In this document: positions 15,559 to 24,021 of the stretch, piece after piece | How the letters are laid out: every line of letters starts with the position of its first letter | Numbering within the stretch: the first letter of the stretch is position 1 | Assembly: GCA_943324745.2 (NCBI GenBank) | Contig: CALPMT020000014.1 | Coordinates: forward strand, 1-64,000 | Direction: 5' to 3' | DNA length: 64,000 nt | From: Chitinophaga pinensis | GTDB lineage: Bacteria; Bacteroidota; Bacteroidia; Flavobacteriales_D; Crocinitomicaceae | Notes under the pieces: model-generated | Database searches by the model: none | The model's input: only the letters and a program-made list of their open reading frames with translations | Told to the model about the DNA's origin: nothing | Program-made: the position numbers and the translations under genes

Positions 15559-18444
15559 TTACTGCATCACTACTTTTTGTGTAGTAATCGTTTCGTTGTT
15601 TTCTCCAATTAGTTGGAAAATGTATTCTCCTTTTGTAGCGATTGCTTTTAACGATACTTCATGTGCATTGCTTGTTACAATTTGCGTATTCACTAAACGA
15701 CCTTGGAAGTCTATGATGCGTAAGGTTTTTCCTTGTGCATTGTTGATGGTTACCACATCTTTTGTAGGATTTGGGTATACTACCATCGCGTCGTTTTGGA
15801 TTGTAGCAATACTTGCTGCTTTACCATACGCTAATGCTTTTTCTTGTGCATTCGCTACAATGTCCATGGTTCCTTGTAAGTTATCATTCGTTAAAATTGG
15901 AAGAATCAAGAACGGTTCGTTTTCAACAAATGGTGTTGTAGAAGCAAGTCCAACGTTATAGGTAGTTGAATTGATATTCGTTGCGATCATCGCGTTTTTA
16001 TCTTTTACTTCTGGTTGACCTAATAGGTTAAAATGGTCTTTCATAAATACGTTGAACGCATATAACGTTCCAGTAGCTCTGAATACCAATTGATTTCCTT
16101 CTTGAGTTACAGTAATGTTTGCTACAGGCGCTTCGCCACCACGTTTCTTCGCATCAGCTGGGAAGGTAGAAATCAATTTTGCAGAATGTTGTAAAATCAA
16201 AGAAGCATCATTAGCAGTCACATTACCAACCGTATCCACGTTAGCTACTACAATTCTCCAGTTTGACCAAGGTAAAGGATCCATCGTTGGAAGTGGGTTT
16301 AAACCTACCGAATATTGTAATGTTAATGCAGCATCATAGGCTTGTACTAATTTGTTGGTATCAATGTCTCCAAATAACGTTGGTAATACTGTAAAGCTTG
16401 GGTTTTGAGTTGGTGTTTCAACAATACCATTACCACCTAAATCTTTACCTGTTGCTAAATTTACATTTACTGCTCCATTTCCTTTTTCAACTACCCACCA
16501 GTAGGTATAAGTCGTATCATTCACTTTGGTTAAATTAGAATTTGCTAAGGTATTTTGACCTGTTAAATTCAATTGAGGAACTGGTGATTCCGCCATTTTT
16601 TCACTGAATTTCACCGTAATTAAAAGGGAATCTCCTTTACGTGCTGGATTTTGCGAATAGTTGATACGTGCACTAGGTGGTGTTATATCTAGGGTGTTTA
16701 CCGTATCACTTTTTAAGCTCGTTACTGCAGTGGTGTTGTATAAGAAATTACTCAAACTAAAGATTCCTTGACCAAGGTTTTTATTGGCTTTAAATTTCAA
16801 CTTCACCAAACTTCCAGCGCCATTTAACGCAGTTTGCGTCATGTAACTAATGTTTAGTTTTCCATTTTTAGAGCTATTTACTACTACATTCCCTGCAGGG
16901 TTTAAAGTGCCTGTAAGATTGTTACTTACAAATGTGTAGCGCGTAGAATCATAGGTAAGATCTGTTTGAAATGCGATGACATTGTCAGAGCTGTTAAGTG
17001 CTTCGGTGCTGATAGATAATTCTACGTTCTCATTTTCATTTACGGTTGCAGGTGCGTCGACGAAAACTTTGGTTGAAGCTAAAGGAGAAGCTGGTGTTCC
17101 GGAATATAAGGCTGTGATTTCTTGTTGCGAAAGTGCACGGTTGTAGATAGCGATGTCGTCTATTTTACCTTTGTAAAACATTGGTGATACTCCAATTTTA
17201 TTTGGATCTAATCCAAAATATAATTTATCAGTAGTATTTAAAGTTTGTCCTGAGTAAGTTGTTGAACCAACTAATTGTCCTTCTTTAAATATTTGTATAT
17301 TATTAGTATTAATTATACCAGTTAACATAGTCCATTTTGACGTGTCAATTAGATTTATAGGAGAAAGTGCACTAAACCAATTTCCATTGTAAGCATTCAT
17401 TATATATTTACCCTGTTCTTGATTTAATGACCAAGATGGTGTATAACTCCCTCCTTTTCTTATTATTGATTGAGGAGGTGTTGAGTTAGATGAATAATAA
17501 GTTTTTACCCAACAATTTAAAGTGATACTTGTACCTACATTTAAACTAATAGAATTTAATACTTCAATAAAATCTGATGTTCCATTAAAACTATAAGCCT
17601 TATTTGTTTCGCCATTTCTATCAGTCGACAACGTAGCGCCATTTATCGTTCCATTATTTCCATTCCCACTTTCATCATTGGCATTACCATCAAATGGCCA
17701 GTAACCAACTAAGCCATTTGTTGGAATATAACTTGGAATGGTTGTTGCTGTATTCCCTGAATATAACGCTGTTATTTCTTGTTGAGAAAGTGCACGGCTA
17801 TAAATTGCAATATCATCTAATTGACCATTAAAAAATCTTGCATATGGATTATCTCTACCGAACTCTAAAGTTCCATTTATTAGTAAGCTAATAGCTTCTG
17901 TACCTTCAGCAATTAACACACCATCATTGTATACTTTTTTAGAGATATTGTCATAGGTCATAACTAAGTGATGCCATTGTCCATCTTTGATACTACAAGT
18001 AGCATCAGCGTTATGAAAACCTCCACCTGAATCACCATATGTGCCTGTAACTTGATTTCCTGGCTGAACATATAGACCAGTTGGTCCCGAACCTCGCGAA
18101 ACAACAACAGACATTGCATCTGTATTTGTAGCCGAAGTCTTCACCCATGCAGAAATTGTTGCTGTTGAATTAGAAATTGGAGGCGTATTAAATAACCCTA
18201 TCGAGATATATGCGCCTGTACCGTTAAACAAATATGAATTATTTGTATTTCCATTCTTATCAGTGGATAATGTAGCGCCATTTACCGTTCCATGGTGTCC
18301 ATTACCAGATGCATCATTTGCATTTCCATTAAATGGCCAATACCCAACTAAGCCATTTGTTGGCATATACGAAGGGATGTTTTGTGCCATCGCATTCACC
18401 GTGAATAAAATAGCTAGTACTACAAAAAAGTAATTTTTACGCAT
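15559..18444 (-). CDS. Large surface protein: two LamG domains, cohesin-like, Ig-like and dockerin-like domains, T9SS sorting domain
   Basis: About 961 residues, starting at ATG 18444 (signal peptide RKNYFFVVLAILFTVNAMAQ). An upstream in-frame ATG would add an unlikely leader. Domains in order: LamG 1 (about 25-230), LamG 2 (about 236-450), a cohesin-like beta-sandwich (about 455-585, with VIAFQTDLTYDSTRYTFVS and GAGSLVKLKFKA), an Ig-like segment (SARINYSQNPARKGDSLLI), and a dockerin-like pair of calcium loops (about 689-761, GDIDTNKLVQAYDAALTLQY and NVDTVGNVTANDASLILQH). A linker domain and a T9SS type A tail (VVYPNPTKDVVTINN...TTQKVVMQ) follow. Having cohesin-like and dockerin-like modules in one chain suggests head-to-tail assembly at the surface (inference). 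It is a tandem paralogue of 18570-20882, with long stretches of near-identical DNA. Confidence 0.82.
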   Translation of the reverse strand: MRKNYFFVVLAILFTVNAMAQNIPSYMPTNGLVGYWPFNGNANDASGNGHHGTVNGATLSTDKNGNTNNSYLFNGTGAYISIGLFNTPPISNSTATISAWVKTSATNTDAMSVVVSRGSGPTGLYVQPGNQVTGTYGDSGGGFHNADATCSIKDGQWHHLVMTYDNISKKVYNDGVLIAEGTEAISLLINGTLEFGRDNPYARFFNGQLDDIAIYSRALSQQEITALYSGNTATTIPSYIPTNGLVGYWPFDGNANDESGNGNNGTINGATLSTDRNGETNKAYSFNGTSDFIEVLNSISLNVGTSITLNCWVKTYYSSNSTPPQSIIRKGGSYTPSWSLNQEQGKYIMNAYNGNWFSALSPINLIDTSKWTMLTGIINTNNIQIFKEGQLVGSTTYSGQTLNTTDKLYFGLDPNKIGVSPMFYKGKIDDIAIYNRALSQQEITALYSGTPASPLASTKVFVDAPATVNENENVELSISTEALNSSDNVIAFQTDLTYDSTRYTFVSNNLTGTLNPAGNVVVNSSKNGKLNISYMTQTALNGAGSLVKLKFKANKNLGQGIFSLSNFLYNTTAVTSLKSDTVNTLDITPPSARINYSQNPARKGDSLLITVKFSEKMAESPVPQLNLTGQNTLANSNLTKVNDTTYTYWWVVEKGNGAVNVNLATGKDLGGNGIVETPTQNPSFTVLPTLFGDIDTNKLVQAYDAALTLQYSVGLNPLPTMDPLPWSNWRIVVANVDTVGNVTANDASLILQHSAKLISTFPADAKKRGGEAPVANITVTQEGNQLVFRATGTLYAFNVFMKDHFNLLGQPEVKDKNAMIATNINSTTYNVGLASTTPFVENEPFLILPILTNDNLQGTMDIVANAQEKALAYGKAASIATIQNDAMVVYPNPTKDVVTINNAQGKTLRIIDFQGRLVNTQIVTSNAHEVSLKAIATKGEYIFQLIGENNETITTQKVVMQ

Positions 18445-18466
18445 AAAATATAATTTTGAATATACA

Positions 18467-18474
18467 CAAATGTA
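18467..18474 (-). promoter_or_regulatory. Putative -7 box (TACATTTG) for the 15559-18444 gene
   Basis: A TAnnTTTG match on the minus strand, 22 bases before ATG 18444. It supports that start over the upstream ATG at 18477, which would lie before the box. Confidence 0.5.
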
Positions 18475-18513
18475 CAAAATTTTGAAATGTCTTCTTCTTT
18501 TAGAAGTTTAACA

Positions 18514-18545
18514 CAAAAAAACCTGTCCATTGCTGAACAGGTTTT
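18514..18545 (-). terminator. Terminator of the 18570-20882 gene
   Basis: The stem AAAACCTGT/ACAGGTTTT around CCATTGCTGA is nearly identical to the one at 11187-11221. A T-rich run follows on the minus strand. Confidence 0.85.
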
Positions 18546-18569
18546 ACTTGATCAGTTTAGAATCATTTG

Positions 18570-20882
18570 TTATTCTAGGACAATTTGTTGTGCTAGAATA
18601 CGCACATTATTTGCATCTAAAACATGTAAAATATACATTCCTTTCGCTCCTAATGATTTTAAAGAAATTTCTGTTTTAGCATTCGATAATACAGCGTTGT
18701 ATACTTCTTTTCCTTGTACATCCACAATTTTCACTGTTTTTCCTTGTGCATTGTTGATGGTTACCACATCTTTTGTAGGATTTGGATATACTACCATCGC
18801 TTCGTTTTGGATTGTAGCAATACTTGCTGCTTTACCATACGCTAATGCTTTTTCTTGCGCATTCGCTACGATATCCATGGTTCCTTGTAAGTTATCATTC
18901 GTTAAAATCGGAAGGATCAAGAACGGTTCGTTTTCAACAAATGGTGTTGTAGAAGCAAGTCCAACGTTATAGGTAGTTGAATTGATATTCGTTGCGATCA
19001 TCGCGTTTTTATCTTTTACTTCTGGTTGACCGAATGCATTGAAATTATCTTTCATGAATACGTTGAACGCATATAATGTTCCAGTAGCTCTGAATACCAA
19101 TTGATTTCCTTCTTGAGTTACAGTAATGTTTGCTACAGGAGCTTCGCCACCACGTTTCTTCGCATCGGCAGGGAACGTGGTAATTAGTTTCGCTGAATGT
19201 TGTAAAATTAAGGAAGCATCATTTGCTGTTACATTTCCAACGGTATCCACGTTAGCTACTACAATTCTCCAGTTCGACCAAGGCAATGCATCCATGGTTG
19301 GTAGCGGGTTTAACCCTACAGAATACTGTAATGCTAAGGCTGCATCATATGCCTGTACTAACTTGTTAGTATCAATATCTCCGAAAAGAGTAGGTAGTAC
19401 GGTAAAACTTGCATTTTGTGTTGGTGTTGCAATCACATTATTACCCGCTAGATCTTTCCCCGTTGTAAGTGTTACTTGTACTGCGCCATTTCCTTTTTCA
19501 ACCACCCACCAGTAGGTATAAGTCGTATCATTCACTTTTGTTAAATTAGAATTAGCTAAGGTGTTTTGACCTGTTAAATTCAATTGAGGAACTGGTGATT
19601 CCGCCATTTTTTCACTGAATTTCACCATAATTAAAAGGGAATCTCCTTTACGTGCTGGATTTTGCGAATAGTTGATACGTGCACTAGGTGGTGTTACATC
19701 TAGGGTGTTTACCGTATCACTTTTTAAGCTCGTTACTGCAGTGGTGTTATATAAGAAATCACTCAAACTAAAGATTCCTTGACCAAGGTTTTTATTGGCT
19801 TTAAATGTTAACTTCACCAAACTTCCCGCACCATTTAATGCTGTTTGAGTCATATAGCTAATAGAAAGTTTTCCGTTTTTAGAGCTATTTACAAGCACAT
19901 TTCCAGTTGGATTTAATGTTCCTACCAAATTATTACTCAAATAGGTATAACGTGTTGTGTCGTAGGAAAAGTCCGTTTGGTAAGCAATTACATTATCACT
20001 CGTATTCAACGTTTCAGTGCTGATGGATAATTGTAAAGTGTCATTTTGATTTACTGTTGCTGTTGCGTCAACGTAGACTTTGGTAGATGATAAGGAAGAT
20101 TGTGTTCCTCCATTGTATAATGCAGTTACCTCTTGTTGGGTAAGTGAGCGATTGTAAATTGTGAGTTCATCTAAAATACCAGCAAAATTATCTCGATTAT
20201 TTTGATTATTGTCTCCTAAATTAAAACTTGTCACATAATTATCTGGACCCTGCATGGATTGTGGCATATTAAGATTACCATTAATAATTGTAGTAAGTAA
20301 TTTATTATCAATGTAAATTTTAACATTCGTTCCATCATAGTTTACTAGTACATAATGCCAAGTATTTGGTTGAATAAAAGTATTCGTTTTTAAATACAGA
20401 CTACCATTTGGCGTAGTAGTATTATTATTTCTTTCAAATAATATATAAGTCGTAGTATCATTCGTTTGACCAATTGTTAACCAAACTCTTTTATAAGGAA
20501 AGGTATTACTCCCATCAAACGCAAATATTACCTTTTCCTGAGGAGAGCCTGCAGTATTTCCTGAAGCGTCTCTATTAAACCAAGTTCCTATTGAAAAAGA
20601 GTTATTTAAATCTATTAGTTGTCGAAGTGAGTTATTATTATTATAAATTGTAGAATTACCATCAAAACGATAAGCCTTATTCGATACCCCATTTCTATCT
20701 GAAGTCAACGTAGCACCATTTACTATACCGTTATTTCCATTTCCAGATTCATCGTTCGCGTTTCCATTAAAAGGCCAATAACTTACTAATCCATTTGTTG
20801 GTACATAAGATGGCACGTTTTGAGCATACAAATTACTAATCCCAGCAATTAGTACAAAAAATAAAATGATTTTTGTTTTCAT
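18570..20882 (-). CDS. LamG, cohesin-like, Ig-like, dockerin-like surface protein with T9SS sorting domain
   Basis: A 770-residue paralogue of the neighbouring 961-residue protein with a single LamG domain (about 25-235). The signal peptide is KTKIILFFVLIAGISNLYA. The cohesin-like domain spans about 264-392 (VIAYQTDFSYDTTRYTYLS) and the dockerin-like loops about 497-570 (GDIDTNKLVQAYDAALALQY, NVDTVGNVTANDASLILQH). From the cohesin-like domain to residue 700 it is almost identical to the neighbour. The final sorting-domain strands (KTEISLKSLGAKGMYILHVL, then ILAQQIVLE) instead match the 11244-13214 protein, and so does the terminator. The gene is therefore a mosaic. A TACTTTTG box lies at 20938-20945. 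The role is presumably surface adhesion or assembly. Confidence 0.82.
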   Translation of the reverse strand: MKTKIILFFVLIAGISNLYAQNVPSYVPTNGLVSYWPFNGNANDESGNGNNGIVNGATLTSDRNGVSNKAYRFDGNSTIYNNNNSLRQLIDLNNSFSIGTWFNRDASGNTAGSPQEKVIFAFDGSNTFPYKRVWLTIGQTNDTTTYILFERNNNTTTPNGSLYLKTNTFIQPNTWHYVLVNYDGTNVKIYIDNKLLTTIINGNLNMPQSMQGPDNYVTSFNLGDNNQNNRDNFAGILDELTIYNRSLTQQEVTALYNGGTQSSLSSTKVYVDATATVNQNDTLQLSISTETLNTSDNVIAYQTDFSYDTTRYTYLSNNLVGTLNPTGNVLVNSSKNGKLSISYMTQTALNGAGSLVKLTFKANKNLGQGIFSLSDFLYNTTAVTSLKSDTVNTLDVTPPSARINYSQNPARKGDSLLIMVKFSEKMAESPVPQLNLTGQNTLANSNLTKVNDTTYTYWWVVEKGNGAVQVTLTTGKDLAGNNVIATPTQNASFTVLPTLFGDIDTNKLVQAYDAALALQYSVGLNPLPTMDALPWSNWRIVVANVDTVGNVTANDASLILQHSAKLITTFPADAKKRGGEAPVANITVTQEGNQLVFRATGTLYAFNVFMKDNFNAFGQPEVKDKNAMIATNINSTTYNVGLASTTPFVENEPFLILPILTNDNLQGTMDIVANAQEKALAYGKAASIATIQNEAMVVYPNPTKDVVTINNAQGKTVKIVDVQGKEVYNAVLSNAKTEISLKSLGAKGMYILHVLDANNVRILAQQIVLE

Positions 20883-20937
20883 AAATGATTTTTTAATTTC
20901 CTACTCGTAAGCTTTTCGGAATCCGCTTATACATTTA

Positions 20938-20945
20938 CAAAAGTA
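20938..20945 (-). promoter_or_regulatory. Putative -7 box (TACTTTTG) for the 18570-20882 gene
   Basis: A TAnnTTTG match on the minus strand, 55 bases before the start. Confidence 0.35.
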
Positions 20946-20976
20946 ATTAATTGTAATCGTTTATCATTGAAAAAAC

Positions 20977-21138
20977 TACGAGCCCATTGCCTTTGAATTG
21001 AATATGTCGCGTTCTGCTTATTGGCGTTTGGAGTCTGGTGCCAACTTTGAATTAAAAACACTGATACGTATCTGTACTTTATTTCAAATAACATTAGCAG
21101 AATTTTTTGAGGGAATTTCTTTTCCTAAGTTGGGGTGA
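20977..21138 (+). pseudogene. Remnant of an XRE-type helix-turn-helix regulator
   Basis: About 53 codons remain, reading IAFELNMSRSAYWRLESGAN, then LKTLIRICTLFQITLAEFFE and a TGA. This is the second half of an HTH_3-type DNA-binding domain. The N-terminal helices are missing: an in-frame TGA lies just upstream at 20968-20970, while another frame shows SLKKLRAHC, so a frameshift or deletion removed the start. No promoter or start codon fits, so it is probably a relic within the accessory island. Confidence 0.7.
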
Positions 21139-21282
21139 TCACCTCCCTTAATCCCTCCTCTAGGAGGGAAACATATCGTTTCAAAGCTAAAATATCCTTT
21201 CAAAAAATTATTCTACCATACTCTTCCCTCCAATTTTATACTGAGCTTGTCGAAGTGAGGAGGGACCGAGGGAGGTGACAAA
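21138..21282. repeat. Inverted pair of GAGGAGGGA...GGGAGGTGA elements
   Basis: TCACCTCCCTTAATCCCTCC (about 21140-21159) and GAGGAGGGACCGAGGGAGGT (about 21257-21276) are inverted copies of one element about 100 bases apart, with CTGAGCTTGTCGAAG between. Further copies occur at about 14587-14611 (direct) and 30338-30360 (inverted, degenerate). This is a dispersed intergenic repeat. Confidence 0.6.
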
Positions 21283-21360
21283 CAAAATAGAAACACTCAA
21301 ATAAAATCTAATCGTAATAAATAAGTTATATCCCTAATTAGTTAAAATAAATTTAAAGTT

Positions 21361-21420
21361 TTTAGGGTTATACCCATAAAAAGTTTTAAAAATAGATAAG
21401 AATATAGGGTTATAACCCTA
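21361..21420. repeat. Two AGGGTTATACCC-type palindromes
   Basis: TTTAGGGTTATACCCATAAA (21361-21380, imperfect) and TAGGGTTATAACCCTA (21405-21420, perfect) match the palindrome upstream of the YoeB antitoxin (14685-14704). Flanking sequence is shared as well. They lie 105-160 bases before the broken DUF4160 gene, so they may be old operator sites. Confidence 0.65.
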
Positions 21421-21524
21421 AAAATAAATGGCGTTAATTTCCTAGTTGATACAAATATTTGTTCGTTTTTGTTGTCTGGTAATAAGACTATTGCAGAAAT
21501 TTTATATTTTTAATACATTTGTAA

Positions 21525-21773
21525 ATGCCTGAAATAAGTAGATTTTACTGAATAATAATTTATATGTTCTTCAATGATCATAACCCTCCTCATTTTAAGG
21601 TATAATATTCAGAATTTGAAGCAAATATTTTAATTGAGAATGGTTCCATTTTGAATGGAAATTTGCCTATTAGTAAACTTAAACTTGTTTCTGCTTGGGC
21701 TGAAATTTACAAAGAAGAGTTATTAGAAATGTGGAATTCAAAAGATTTTCATAAAATCGAACCATTAAGATAA
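21525..21773 (+). pseudogene. DUF4160 gene with two in-frame stop codons
   Basis: An 83-codon frame runs from ATG 21525 to TAA 21771-21773 and reads as a complete DUF4160 protein: MPEISRFY, stop, IIIYMFFNDHNPPHFKV, stop, YSEFEANILIENGSILNG and LKLVSAWAEIYKEELLEMW, ending IEPLR. Stops are TGA at 21549-21551, where the family has glycine, and TAA at 21603-21605. Length and frame are otherwise perfect, so the inactivation looks recent. DUF4160 genes usually precede DUF2442 genes, as here, in a pair suspected to act as a toxin-antitoxin-like module. Confidence 0.85.
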
Positions 21774-21775
21774 AT

Positions 21776-22060
21776 ATGTATAAAGTAACCAACATATCCA
21801 TATTAGACGCATTTCAAATTCAGTGTACTTTTAACACTGGAGAAACTAAGTTATTAGATTTAAAAAAATCGTTAGATATCAATAATAAGTATGTTAAAAA
21901 ATTAATGGATAACAACACCTACAAAGCTGCAAAAATTGGTTCTTTTGGAGAAATTTACTGGGAAAACGTAGGCGAAATGAAGGATTATGATGGGACTATA
22001 ATTGCTTGTGCTTACGACATTAGTCCTGAATTTGCTTATTATCATTCGACAAAAATCTAA
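21776..22060 (+). CDS. DUF2442 domain protein
   Basis: A 94-residue protein beginning MYKVTNISILDAFQIQCTF, then GETKLLDLKKSLD, then AAKIGSFGEIYWENVGEM and a short tail with acidic and tyrosine residues. This is the DUF2442 fold, small and without known catalysis, and commonly encoded after DUF4160. The partner here is interrupted by two stops (21525-21773), leaving this gene as an apparently intact orphan 2 bases downstream. A second, degraded copy of the same module lies at 15280-15438. Whether it is still expressed is unclear. Confidence 0.75.
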   Translation: MYKVTNISILDAFQIQCTFNTGETKLLDLKKSLDINNKYVKKLMDNNTYKAAKIGSFGEIYWENVGEMKDYDGTIIACAYDISPEFAYYHSTKI

Positions 22061-22108
22061 TTGGGATAAAATACCCCTTAAAAATTTTCCTCTTCGTTCT
22101 TTATCCCT

Positions 22109-22116
22109 TACCTTTG
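22109..22116 (+). promoter_or_regulatory. Putative -7 box (TACCTTTG) 6 bases before the ygiQ start
   Basis: An exact TAnnTTTG match ending 6 bases before ATG 22123, so transcription would begin at or next to the start codon. Confidence 0.5.
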
Positions 22117-22122
22117 TAAGGT

Positions 22123-24021
22123 ATGGAACAACAATTAAGACCAATTACCGACTGGTTACCAATCACGAAGCAAGAAGTTGAAAAACGCGGATGGGACGAT
22201 GTAGATGTCGTTTTAATCTCCGGCGATGCCTATGTGGATCATCCTGCATTTGGAACGGCTGTGATTGGTCGTATTATCGAAGACGAAGGTTTTCGTATTG
22301 CGATCGTTGCGCAACCGAATTGGAAAGATGACTTGCGCGACTTCAAAAAGTTTGGTAAACCGAAGTATTTCTTTGGGGTTACCGCTGGTTGCATGGACTC
22401 AATGGTCAACCATTACACTGCTAATAAACGTTTACGTTCCACGGATGCATATACACCTGGAGGGGAAGCGGGCTATCGTCCAGATTATGCTACGATTGTT
22501 TATTCCAATATTCTAAAAGAATTATACCCAGATGTTCCAATTTTAATTGGTGGAATCGAGGCTTCGTTGCGTCGTGTTACTCACTACGATTATTGGAAAG
22601 ATCAATTGATGCCATCGGTTTTGGTGGATTCCAAAGCAGACATGTTGGTATACGGAATGGGCGAACAACCATTACGCGAAATGTTGCGTTTATTGAAAAA
22701 AGGCGTTCCATTTTCTTCTTTAAAGACTTTAAAGCAAATTGCATTTTTACAACCGAAAGAAGAAGAATTGCCTAAAAATAAGCAATGGGAAACGGTTGAA
22801 TTGGCAAGTCATGAAGTTTGTTTAGAAGATAAAATCAAATATGCGGCGAACTTCAAAATAGTAGAGGTCGAGTCGAACAAATGGGAAGCGAACCGAATTA
22901 TTCAACACGTTGGTAATCAAACCTTGGTAATCAATCCGCCATATAAGACCATGGAGGAAAAAGAAATTGATAAATCGTTTGACTTACCGTATACACGTTT
23001 GCCGCACCCAAAATACAAGAAGCGTGGCGCCATTCCAGCGTATGACATGATTAAGTTTTCGATCAACATGCACCGCGGATGTTTTGGTGGTTGTAGTTTT
23101 TGTACAATTTCCGCACACCAAGGTAAATTTATTGCCTCGCGTAGTGAGAAATCGATTTTGAAAGAGTTAGAAGAAGTGACGAAACACCCAGAATTTAGAG
23201 GATACATCTCGGATTTAGGTGGACCTTCGGCGAATATGTACAAAATGAAAGGGAAGGATGAAGCAATTTGTAATCGTTGTTCCAGTCCAAGTTGTATACA
23301 CCCTGTAATTTGTTCGAATTTAGATACTTCCCACAAACCGATGACGGAATTGTACAAAAAAGTAGACCAGCATCCGAAAGTGAAAAAAGCATTTATTGGT
23401 TCGGGGATACGCTACGATTTATTAGTAGATGATTTCAATAAAAATAATGAGGACGGAAACCACGATGAGTACATCGAACAAGTGGTAAAACACCATATTT
23501 CTGGACGATTAAAAGTCGCACCAGAACATACTTCAGATGCTACGCTGCGTGTTATGCGTAAACCTTCGTTTTCGTATTTCCATAAATTCAAGGAAAAATA
23601 CGATGCGATTTCTGCGAAACACAATTTAAATCAACCTTTGATTCCGTATTTCATTTCTTCGCATCCAGGGTGTGAGGAAGAAGATATGGCGAATTTGGCT
23701 GCAGAAACGAAAGATATGGGCTTTCAATTGGAGCAGGTACAAGATTTCACACCAACACCAATGACCGTTGCGGAAGTGATCTATTATTCAGGGGTACATC
23801 CATATACCTTAAAACCGATTAAGACCGTTAAAACCAAGGAAGAAAAATTGAATCAAAATCGTTTCTTCTTTTGGTATAAACGCGAAAATAGGGATTGGAT
23901 TAAAAACCGTTTGCAAAAAGCAAATCGTCCAGATTTAGCAGAAAAATTATTGGGGGCAGAAAATCACAAACAACCGAAAAAAGAGGTTCCAGAGTGGTTA
24001 GCGAAACGAAGGAAACGTTGA
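22123..24021 (+). CDS. ygiQ: YgiQ family radical SAM protein
   Basis: A 632-residue protein matching YgiQ along its length: an N-terminal domain (RPITDWLPITKQEVEKRGWD, VLISGDAYVDHPAFGTAVIG) and PILIGGIEASLRRVTHYDYW. The radical SAM cluster motif is CFGGCSFC, with cysteines 320, 324 and 327, preceded by NMHRG. VAPEHTSDATLRVM and FISSHPGCEEEDM lie in the SAM barrel. The C-terminal region carries FTPTPMTVAEVIYYSG and WYKRENRDWI. The 4Fe-4S cluster should cleave S-adenosylmethionine, but the family's substrate is not known. The gene stands alone with its own -7 box and ends in a palindromic element. Confidence 0.93.
   Translation: MEQQLRPITDWLPITKQEVEKRGWDDVDVVLISGDAYVDHPAFGTAVIGRIIEDEGFRIAIVAQPNWKDDLRDFKKFGKPKYFFGVTAGCMDSMVNHYTANKRLRSTDAYTPGGEAGYRPDYATIVYSNILKELYPDVPILIGGIEASLRRVTHYDYWKDQLMPSVLVDSKADMLVYGMGEQPLREMLRLLKKGVPFSSLKTLKQIAFLQPKEEELPKNKQWETVELASHEVCLEDKIKYAANFKIVEVESNKWEANRIIQHVGNQTLVINPPYKTMEEKEIDKSFDLPYTRLPHPKYKKRGAIPAYDMIKFSINMHRGCFGGCSFCTISAHQGKFIASRSEKSILKELEEVTKHPEFRGYISDLGGPSANMYKMKGKDEAICNRCSSPSCIHPVICSNLDTSHKPMTELYKKVDQHPKVKKAFIGSGIRYDLLVDDFNKNNEDGNHDEYIEQVVKHHISGRLKVAPEHTSDATLRVMRKPSFSYFHKFKEKYDAISAKHNLNQPLIPYFISSHPGCEEEDMANLAAETKDMGFQLEQVQDFTPTPMTVAEVIYYSGVHPYTLKPIKTVKTKEEKLNQNRFFFWYKRENRDWIKNRLQKANRPDLAEKLLGAENHKQPKKEVPEWLAKRRKR

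Noticed and set aside
15596-19515. Several plus-strand frames of 70-160 codons over the LamG paralogues
   Set aside because: They are opposite-strand shadows of conserved coding sequence and appear twice only because the paralogues are nearly identical; no signal, promoter or domain supports them.
21525-21773. Stop-codon recoding (TGA or TAA read through) in the DUF4160 frame
   Set aside because: No selenocysteine-type or other recoding signal is evident, two different stops are involved, and a decayed sibling module lies nearby; simple pseudogenisation is enough.
14440-22110. Prophage or integrative element
   Set aside because: No integrase, transposase, capsid or replication gene is present; only repeats, toxin-antitoxin-like genes and relics are seen.
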